Below, one piece after another: positions 34,729 to 41,643 of a stretch of 41,643 nt of DNA. Source of the stretch: Tubiluchus corallicola (Eukaryota; Priapulida; Priapulimorpha; Priapulimorphida; Tubiluchidae). The stretch's first letter is position 1. Every line of letters begins with the position of its first letter. Location of the stretch: NCBI GenBank assembly GCA_030141605.1, contig JAQGDQ010001430.1:1-41643 (forward strand), given 5' to 3'. Position numbers and translations under genes: made by a program. The notes beneath the pieces were generated by a model. That model was not told where the DNA came from, made no database searches, and worked only from the letters and a program-made list of their open reading frames with translations.

Positions 34729-34847
34729 GATATTCACATATGAACTGCAGTAACATTGCCTACTGTAAGCATATTCACATATGAACTGCAGTAACGTTGC
34801 CTACTGAAAGCATATTCACATATGAACTGCAGTAACATCGCCTAAGC
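34729..34847. repeat. Tandem repeat, 41-bp unit, about three copies, in the exchanger 3' UTR
   Basis: CATATTCACATATGAACTGC followed by AGTAAC and TGCCTACTG recurs with 41-bp spacing. It ends 8 bp below the stop codon of the minus-strand exchanger gene, so it would be the start of its 3' UTR. Confidence 0.9.
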
Positions 34848-34855
34848 ATGTCCTA

Positions 34856-35041
34856 TCAAACACCAAATGCGCCTACTTCAGTCAGAATTGCGACTGTAAG
34901 AAAGACTATGTATAAACTCACTAGATATATGCCATATCGGCGCTCCATGTGGAACTTGCGAATAGGCAGGAATATGAATGTGGAAAGAGCTGACGTGGCA
35001 GCTCCAGCGACTAATATCATGTTCATGACGTCAAATTTTAT
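34856..35041 (-). CDS. SLC8B1: NCLX-type exchanger, terminal exon
   Basis: Acceptor TTTTTTCAG precedes ATA AAA TTT at 35041; the exon starts on a codon boundary and ends at TGA (34856-34858). Encodes 61 residues with two hydrophobic helices (MILVAGAATSALSTFIFLP and GIYLVSLYIVFLTVAILTEV), separated by RKFHMERRYG, matching the last two helices of NCLX. Confidence 0.88.
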   Translation of the reverse strand: MKFDVMNMILVAGAATSALSTFIFLPIRKFHMERRYGIYLVSLYIVFLTVAILTEVGAFGV

Positions 35042-38000
35042 CTGAAAAAAGAAATAGCTAAGTTTGATACATATTATCTCGGGATTCACAAAAAACAAGA
35101 AAAATTAAGAACACTGTCATTATTTACATAATAACTTTTCTAAAAAGTGCGTTTTGAGGTGCCTTTGAAGAGCGGGAAACCATTGCTTTTTCTTAAATCC
35201 AGGGGTAATTTTTTTCCAGTTCCCTAGACTCGTCCCAGAAAAAGATCTATCACTTAAAATATGGGAGCATTCTCCTGAGAAATGTCATCTGTAAGATGAA
35301 TAAAACCTTGGATGTCATTTAAAGTCTCAAAATAGATTATTTCTTTCAGCAGTTTCACCCTAACAGCCTCGTCAACTGGGTAGACTTGTGCTACTAACCA
35401 GAGAGAGGCTAGAGCGATACTGTCAGGTTAGTAGCACAAGTCAGCTCAGCTGAGGAGGCCCGTTGGGGGAAAGCTCCTGAAAGACATTATAAAAGACAAT
35501 ACCTACCTACCTACCTAACCACCCACCCAAATACAATCACCCATCCACCCACCTGTTTTCCAGGTCATATCTGTACAATGTAGCCTTGAAGGCCCCTTCA
35601 ATTTTTTGTTATTTTATTTAGTTTATTTCAGCACATAAAAATGCCATATAAAAGTTAAAAATTTAAAAAGTTACAAAAGCCTTTGCACAGCAGTAGAAAG
35701 GGTCGCTGCAATAGAAGACCTACAGCATGCGGTTGCGCAGTAATCCGCACGAACTATGTTACAATTGATCGCATTAGAAATATATTTGTTAAAAAGCGAT
35801 AGCGCTTTTAAAGCCGCATTGTCATGATTGTTTACAGTCAGGGGCGGCGCCAGAGTTTAAAAAATTGACACACAAACAGCTAGGGGGTCTGAGGGAGCGC
35901 TGTAAGCTCCCCTAGCGGGGTCCGGGGTGGAACCCCGGATAACAATGCATTTTTCTGTATTTAAGCAAACTTTTGAGGCGCAAAATAACATCTAAATTCT
36001 GGTACATAGACTTTCTGGAACAGACAATACAAATATCCATACTGAATTGAGACAATACAGCTGCCATAAATGCAATAAAATTTTTGGGTGGAAAAGCATC
36101 TTGTCATGCACATGAACACTCATACTGGATTAAGACCTTACAGATGTAATTTATGCAACAAACCATTCTCCGAGCAAACTACTTTTTGTAGGCATATGAA
36201 CACTCATACTGGATTAAAACCTTACAGGTGTGACTTGTGCGAAAAATCATTCTTTCGCAGAACTCTTCTCAGTCACATGAACATTCATACTTCATACTAG
36301 ATTGAAGCCTCACAGCAGTGACCTTTGCAACAAATCATTTTCTCGGCAAAGTTGTCTTCTCACACACATAAACACTCATACAGCATTGAAGCCTCATAAG
36401 TGTGACTCGTGCAACAAATCATTCTCTCAGCAAGGTCATCTTCGCAGACACATGAATATTCATACAAGATTAAAGCCCTATAAGTGTGACATATGCAACA
36501 AATCATTCTCTAACGAAAGTAAACTTCTGAAACACATGAACATTCATGCTGGATTGAACCCTTACAGTTGTGACTTGTGCAACAAATCATTCTCTCTGTG
36601 CCACCATCTCCGCAGACACATGAACATTCATACGGGATTGAAGCCTTACAGCTGTGAGTACTGCAACAAATCATTCTGTGACAGAAGTCATCTTCTCAAA
36701 CAGATGAACATTCATACAGGATTGAAGCCTTACAGTTGTGACTAGTGCAACAAATCATTCTCTCTGCATCACCAGCTTCGCAGACGCATGAACATTCAGG
36801 CTGGATTGAAGCCTCACTAATGTGACCTGCGCATCAAATCATTTTCTTTTCAAAGTAATCTTATTCATCGCAAGAAAGTCCATATTGGAATGTACTGTTA
36901 CAGTGTCAGTAAAACAACTCATTCATTCAATGGGCTCGCCTCTTCGGACAAAAGGACACCCATTTTGGATTAAAATCTCACAAACAGCGGGACAGTGGTC
37001 CTGTAATTTCATAGTAATCAATAGATAAAAACCTAAAATCTCGTTTGCTTACAACAAGATTTAGCACAACTTCCTAAATTTTGTTTAGGACTGTTTTCAA
37101 AATCCATTGAAAAGCACAACACGCTGCATATGGGCTCTAAATTTGAAAATTGCCTTGAAGTTCTCTGTATAATGGTTGACTCTGATTCGACTCTCAGTGG
37201 ATTAACAAATTTTTTTAACTTTTCCAATTTACCTCCCCTTTGACATAGCTATGAGAAGGTACTTCACCTGTTATAAACCACCAAACACAACGCTGTTACT
37301 AATTTACAGATAAAGAGGTAACCAATAAGAATCAATCAGACGTATATTTCAATCATTTGTTGTTGACTCCAACTGGTAAGCTATCCTTGCATGCAAGTTA
37401 CATGTGATCCTAAGCCAATGAGAAATTTCGATTCAAAAACACAAAGAAAGACACAACATACGGATATTTTGGAATTCAGAAAGAGGAACAAAAACAAAAA
37501 AACAAAAGTAGAAAATGCAAAGAAACTTACATCAAAATGGCCAAGGTCATTTGTGATACATCCAATTGAAAATGGAATTCCAATGCCAAGTAAAACATCT
37601 ATATAATGGTCAAGGAAGCATAACTGCTACCAATGATGTTTATAGAAACTTACGACTTGTTTATAGGGACTGTGAAACTGCAGCACCCCCTATTTTCACT
37701 CAATGTTATCTATAATATTCAATATACTAAGTTTTTTCTTTAGTTCTGTCTTTACACTTGTACAGAGCACGTGAGGGTAGTACTGTTTGCTTCACAGCCC
37801 AGCACAATGCACTCCAGCAATGCAGTATTTGGCTGTTGTGCGTACGTGGCCATGTCCACATGTCTGAGCCGAGGTAGAGAAAGTACTGTCACTCACACAG
37901 TTTGTTGTCACTTGCTACATGTTTACCATGAATGGATCAAGCTTGAACTGCAACAATCTAGGCTATTACTAAGCAAAAAATATTTTATATTTAGGAGTTT

Positions 38001-41000
38001 ATCAAGTTTATGTATAAAATTTTGTATGTTAGTTTGCTTAAAATTACAATTACAACATTAAAATTACATTCGCTTGTTACGTTTTGTATTTGTACAATTA
38101 TATTTATTGACTCTAGCACAGTCATGCTAACTGTATTTGCACAATTATATTTATTGACTCTAGCACAGTCATGCTAATTGTATTTGCACAATTATATTTA
38201 TTGACTCTAGCACAGTCATGCTAACTGTATTTGCACAATTATATTTATTGACTCTAGCACAGCCATGCTAACTGTATTTGCACAATTATATTTATTGACT
38301 CTAGCACAGTCACGCTAACTGTATTTGCACAATTATATTTATTGACTCTAGCACAGTCACGCTAACTGTATTTGCACAATTATATCTATTGACTCTAGCA
38401 CAGTCATGCTAACTGTATTTGCACAATTATATTTATTGACTCTAGCACAGCCATGCTAACTGTATTTGCACAATTATATTTATTGACTCTAGCACAGTCA
38501 TGCTAACTGTATTTGCACAATTATATTTATTGACTCTAGCACAGCCATGCTAACTGTATTTGCACAATTATATTTATTGACTCTAGCACAGTCACGCTAA
38601 CTGTATTTGCACAATTATATTTATTGACTCTAGCACAGTCATGCTAACTGTATTTGCACAATTATATTTATTGACTCTAGCACAGTCACGCTAACTGTAT
38701 TTGCACAATTATATTTATTGACTCTAGCACAGTCACGCTAACTGTATTTGCACAATTATATTTATTGACTCTAGCACAGTCATGCTAACTGTATTTGCAC
38801 AATTATATTTATTGACTCTAGCACAGTCATGCTAACTGTATTTGCACAGTTATATTTATTGACTCTAGCACAGTCATGCTAACTGTAGATGTACAATTAT
38901 ATTCATCGTTCTGGCACAGTTAACTGTATTTGTAAAATCATATTCATTGTCTCAGGCATAATTTTGTTCATCTTTGAACATTGAAGTCAATGTAAATAAC
39001 GGCATAGTTATGTTCATGCCTTCGAACAATTTAAGTCATTGTCAATGGCATAGTTGAGTTCATTATATATATACAGTTAAGTCATTGTTGTTTGGCATAG
39101 TTCAGCCTATTGTTTCCTGCAAAAGTTTTCATTGTCTCTTAATAGGGTAGAGACAATGCAAATAAGTCTGAATTTTATTGAACTCGAAACTTTTACATTC
39201 TCACTAAAGGATACTAAACACTGGTCCACCAAAGCAAGCAGATATTGCCATCCGTGGGTAACCCTGTCTCGCCATGAGAGTATTTGCTAGGAAGTCACCA
39301 ATGCTGTTAGCCCAGGCTAGAAACGTCAAACCTAGGATGGTGTCGGAAATGTTGAGGACTATACCGAACGTCTGAAATGGAAAACTGTGGCTTGTACATC
39401 AAAGATAAATCAATTTAATATGCTGTGTAACACGTTTGCCTAATATGATATTATAGTAAAATTATTTAGCTTCATAAACTTAATACAATAGTTAAGACTT
39501 TAGTACATATTATAGATAGAAATATGAGCAGAGGTGACAAATGGTCCCACAGTCACCCAGCCAGTCACCTCTAATTAGATGTTAGTAACATTAATATTGT
39601 GTTAGTCGCAATAAGTCAAAATTATAATTACATTAATTCAATAAAAATGCAAACGTATCTATATACATATGTACATACATTACCTACAAACATAGATATT
39701 AGTGTTATGACTGGTGAATTGAAACCAGTGAAGGTTACATGTCGTTAAACAATAAAAGCTAGTTTACGTATAGTTTGTGTTATGCCAGAAACTGAAGGAC
39801 CATTGCACTACGTAATAAGTAGTAGAACCAGTGCAAAAAACTTACTTTTTGCATTTTTAGCTTACGTAAAACTCATAAATTTTCTTAGCTCATCTTTAGC
39901 ACCTATCGAATTTCAGAATCTCACGCTTTCAATACAATCTAGAAAAAAAGGCTGTCACAAAAACACATGAACATTTTTGATTTCAGCACTAATGTGAGAT
40001 GTAATTTACCTGTAATAAGTTGACCACCTCATTGGCTAAGGAGAAAATCCAAACTATAGCTACAACAAAGCCTGCGTATGCAAACACCTGGACGAAAATA
40101 CAAAATAAATTAATGTTTTTCAAGAATGTAGATAATAAAAAGTGGTAACAAAGATCAAATACGTCAGACGTAATAAACTTTATTACTGGACATTTTCAGT
40201 GAGCATTAAATGTTCAAATTATAAGCCTCAAACTCGATTCAAATGATTTTTTTATTCAAATTTCACTGCAACCTAAAATTACGAATTCAAATATTTTAAC
40301 ACTCCAATTGAATTAATTTGTTAGTTAATTAATATCATTATTTCTATTAAAATTCTTACACGTCAGAATTTACTTGAAAAGTCTTTAACCTCTTCAATTT
40401 CTATTGTAGCTGATGCAGGCGAATATTTTAAGAACAGAAAAAAATTGCTACTGCTACAGATACTACAGACTACTGTGAATTTCGCTACATCGCTGTTAGC
40501 TTTATTACCAAGACTATCATTGCTTTCATCACTGCCATCACAAGTGCCACCATTTTCATCAACAGAGTTTTGCCCATGTTTTGAAATATATTCATTTTCT
40601 GACCTATATGCAGTGTTCCCTCGCTACTTCGCGGTTCGTTTATTGCGGGCTCGCTGTTTCGCGGATTTTCAAAAATATAAATGTAAAATATTTATTGCGG
40701 TATTTTCACTGTTTTGCGGGTTTTTGCGGTACTCCGTCAAAAGTATTTTTGCACACGCGTAGTACTCATTGTACAGTAATGTATAAATTTGCAGGAAATA
40801 GTTTATTTATTTGGCGGATGAATACACCAAAAACGAAATGTAGTGCTTACGCCCGCTTGAGATGCTACTTGCCGACGTGAGATTGTACACAACACAAGAA
40901 TGGTTGATTGATGGAGACTTATAAAGACTTAAAATAATGTATAACTACTAAAATAAGTATAGCGTCTCTACTTCGCGGAAATTCACTTATCGCGGGTGGC

Positions 41001-41253
41001 CCTGGAACGGAACACCCGTGATAAGTGAGGGGACACTGTATTAGTTTTTGACCAACAAAGTCAATAAGTTCAACAGAATGAATCAACAAACTCACAGTAA
41101 GTGAGAATTAGCATTGTCCGTAAAGTTATGAACTCACAGAATGATATCGAGGAATTTCGTCCCATCTTGTGGTAAAGTAGATGACAATGGCTAGAAAGAA
41201 GCCAATGATTAAAGCGTATGACCAGAGTGGAATTCCCAGATTAACGTCTTCTT
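34856..41253 (-). CDS. SLC8B1: NCLX-type mitochondrial Na+/Ca2+ exchanger, 3' part (gene span)
   Basis: Five minus-strand exons join in frame: 41138-41253, 40010-40087, 39215-39371, 37531-37598 and 34856-35041. They give the C-terminal 200 residues of a cation/Ca2+ exchanger (Na_Ca_ex superfamily). The alpha-2 repeat is clear: ILGLTFLAWANSIGDFLANT, then ARQGYPRMAISACFGG and FNVLLGIG. The matching human NCLX motif is LGLTLLAWGNSIGD...ARQGYPRMAFSACFGG...FNILVGVG, and the end RRYGIYL...LTEVG matches its C-terminus. NCLX exports Ca2+ from the mitochondrial matrix in exchange for Na+ (or Li+). About six membrane helices are present. The N-terminal half, with the alpha-1 repeat, lies beyond the window. 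The symbol is assigned by homology; plasma-membrane or other CCX-type location cannot be excluded. Confidence 0.9.
35042..35838. other. Exchanger intron with hairpin and CTAC tail
   Basis: GACTTGTGCTACTAACC (35383-35399) and GGTTAGTAGCACAAGTC (35426-35442) are perfect 17-bp inverted arms. A (CTAC)n tract (35501-35518) follows AAAGACATTATAAAAGACAA, resembling the simple-repeat tail of a non-LTR element. No coding remnant was identified. Confidence 0.55.
35839..35960. mobile_element. Partial hAT-like element (left terminus)
   Basis: CAGGGGCGGCGCCAGAG resembles a hAT terminal repeat. It is followed by GC-rich palindromic sequence (AGCTCCCCTAGCGGGGTCCG, GGAACCCCGGAT). No right end or target duplication was found. 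Confidence 0.45.
36067..36990 (+). pseudogene. C2H2 zinc-finger array, decayed (about 9-10 fingers)
   Basis: Repeated units follow CDLCNKSFS-x-(L)-x-HMNIHTGLKPY, the canonical C-x2-C-x12-H-x3-H finger with an HTGLKPY linker (TGEKP equivalent). Damage is extensive. A one-base frameshift interrupts the first finger near 36084. A 7-bp duplication (TCATACT, near 36287-36300) shifts the frame after the third finger. The fourth finger has lost its first Cys, and the eighth has Gln for its first zinc-binding His. TAG at 36743 and TAA at about 36819 stop the frame inside later fingers, followed by a degenerate tail. No start region or effector domain (KRAB, BTB) is visible. It lies antisense in an exchanger intron, consistent with a dead gene or retrocopy of a finger exon. 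Confidence 0.82.
36991..37530. other. Exchanger intron, nothing recognised
   Basis: Short frames on both strands without motifs. Confidence 0.45.
37531..37598 (-). CDS. SLC8B1: NCLX-type exchanger, 68-bp exon
   Basis: Too short for ordinary frame calling. Acceptor ATTATATAG is weak in pyrimidines; donor GAT|GTAAGT is strong. The exon starts with AT, which completes the codon opened by the A at the end of the upstream exon to give Asn. It then reads VLLGIGIPFSIGCITNDLGH and FD. The resulting F-N-V-L-L-G-I-G matches the conserved FNILVGVG of NCLX, strong support for the junction. It ends on a codon boundary. Confidence 0.85.
37599..38084. other. Exchanger intron, nothing recognised
   Basis: The 96-codon plus-strand frame at 37771 has no supporting motif. 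Confidence 0.45.
38085..38930. repeat. Minisatellite, 47-bp unit, about 17-18 copies, in an exchanger intron
   Basis: Units read TGTATTTGCACAATTATATT, then TATTGACTCTAGCACAG and a TCATGCTAAC end, nearly identical except for CATG/CACG and GCC/GTC. Copies decay from about 38886 onwards into related sequence up to about 39110. On the minus (exchanger sense) strand nearly every unit carries AATAAA followed by a TTGTGC stretch. Confidence 0.97.
39215..39371 (-). CDS. SLC8B1: NCLX-type exchanger, exon with alpha-2 repeat
   Basis: Acceptor CCATTTCAG ends at 39372; the exon starts on a codon boundary (TFGIVLNISDTILGLTFLAW). Key motif: ANSIGDF, then ARQGYPRMA and CFGGPVF. The donor is A|GTATCC at 39214, leaving one base (A) of a codon finished by the 37598 exon. 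Asn and Asp of the NSIGD motif are the expected cation-coordinating positions in this superfamily. Confidence 0.9.
39372..40009. other. Exchanger intron
   Basis: AT-rich; the 62-codon plus-strand frame at 39782 is unsupported. Confidence 0.5.
40010..40087 (-). CDS. SLC8B1: NCLX-type exchanger, 78-bp exon
   Basis: Acceptor TTTTCGTCCAG and donor CAG|GTAAAT; 26 codons, both ends on codon boundaries. Encodes one helix, VFAYAGFVVAIVWIFSLANE, then VVNLLQ. The ANEVVNLLQ end corresponds to the TEVVNIL segment before the alpha-2 repeat in NCLX. Confidence 0.88.
40611..41038. mobile_element. pogo/Tigger-like MITE, 428 bp, in an exchanger intron
   Basis: The left end CAGTGTTCCCTCGCTACTTC and right end AAGTGAGGGGACACTG are inverted repeats of the CAGTNNTCCCTCGNTTATCGCGG type found in pogo/Tigger elements. 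Internal CACTTATCGCGGGTGG and GGAACGGAACACCCGTGATA are also characteristic. TA follows the right end; the left flank is TG, probably a mutated TA. The overlapping plus-strand frames at 40445-40880 cross this element and are not genes. Confidence 0.8.
41138..41253 (-). CDS. SLC8B1: NCLX-type exchanger, most upstream exon in the window
   Basis: Acceptor GTCTTTGCAG and donor TCT|GTGAGT. It begins two bases into a codon and ends on a codon boundary. Encodes EDVNLGIPLWSYALIIGFFL and AIVIYFTTRWDEIPRYHS: a helix followed by a polar loop (IPRYHS in place of the PPKLHW-like segment of NCLX). Preceding exons are outside the window; 41254-41643 appears intronic. Confidence 0.85.
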
Positions 41254-41643
41254 CTGCAAAGACAGTTTTCAACAAGAGCTGATTGAAATTAGGTTTATAA
41301 AACACGCAAGAGTACTTGATGTAGTTAGTTGCACATAGTAATGCCTGCCGATCGGTCTTGAAAATTTACACAAAACACCCACAAATTGAAAATTACAAAA
41401 GGTAAACAAAAACAAAAAAGAAAATGGGTTTTTTCCTACCTAATTTGAATTTCAAACAAAACACACCTAAAAGGAATATCTGAATTCTGTTTAAACTTAT
41501 TTGACTGACGCCACTTTCAAAAATTCATGTCTTACAGAAAACATACTTGTGAAGTTTCTACTCACAGCACATACATACATTACGGTATCCTTAAATACCC
41601 ATATTACTAGTTTAACATTATTAGAAGTTAAATTTACACGATC
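41254..41643. other. Exchanger intron, runs off the window
   Basis: AT-rich with no exon recognised on either strand. Confidence 0.5.

Noticed and set aside
37391-37606. 71-codon plus-strand frame
   Set aside because: Overlaps the well-supported 68-bp exchanger exon on the opposite strand.
38085-38930. Possible CRISPR array or satellite centromere unit
   Set aside because: Head-to-tail 47-bp units without spacers, confined to one intron; a minisatellite explains it.
40445-40880. Two overlapping plus-strand frames of about 100 codons
   Set aside because: They run through the pogo/Tigger-like element and exchanger intron, with no homology.

Overview
This is animal genomic DNA, most likely from an invertebrate. 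Reasons: genes split by GT-AG introns with matching reading phase, about 35% GC by eye, abundant microsatellites and minisatellites, many short inverted-repeat DNA transposons (MITEs), and several decayed non-LTR retrotransposons. I found no bacterial operon, CRISPR array, rRNA or intact tRNA, and I cannot name the species.

Layout. 1-9760 holds no convincing host gene. It has (GA)n/(GT)n microsatellites, remnants of three non-LTR reverse transcriptases (454-808, 3715-4205, 6058-6590, all minus strand), a 33-copy minisatellite of 43 bp (2210-3643), a large ATT/GTT/ATC microsatellite (5646-6021) and a hAT-like element (8149-8503). 10269-30722 (plus strand) is a four-exon gene that I assembled from splice sites whose phases agree (1, 0, 0). 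It would encode a protein of about 380 residues with one N-terminal membrane segment and a long polar, serine-rich tail, of unknown family. Its 15.5-kb first intron contains a copine/RGLG-type von Willebrand A coding exon (12805-13679, plus), a broken partial copy of that exon (10572-10786), a complete single-exon type II membrane protein resembling DUF1647 proteins (20184-21245, minus), several MITEs and two more non-LTR remnants. Both copine-like exons accept the splice phase left by exon 1, so they may be alternative terminal exons rather than independent nested genes. Three copies of one 374-388 bp MITE family with TA target duplications lie beside exon 1, the copine exon and exon 3.

30723-34730 is intergenic, with a cluster of inverted short motifs (31400-31620), a CAA/CAG repeat and a TTAA-flanked element (34032-34475). 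34856-41253 (minus) is the 3' end of a sodium/calcium exchanger gene of the NCLX (SLC8B1) type. Five exons join in frame and give the last 200 residues, including the alpha-2 ion-transport repeat; the 5' part lies beyond the window. Its introns hold a decayed C2H2 zinc-finger array on the opposite strand (36067-36990), a 47-bp minisatellite (38085-38930) that places an AATAAA hexamer in nearly every unit on the sense strand, and a pogo/Tigger-like element (40611-41038).

The two host loci are not obviously linked in function. The window mainly shows how transposable elements and tandem repeats are interleaved with split genes, in places close enough to supply candidate splice and 3'-end signals.
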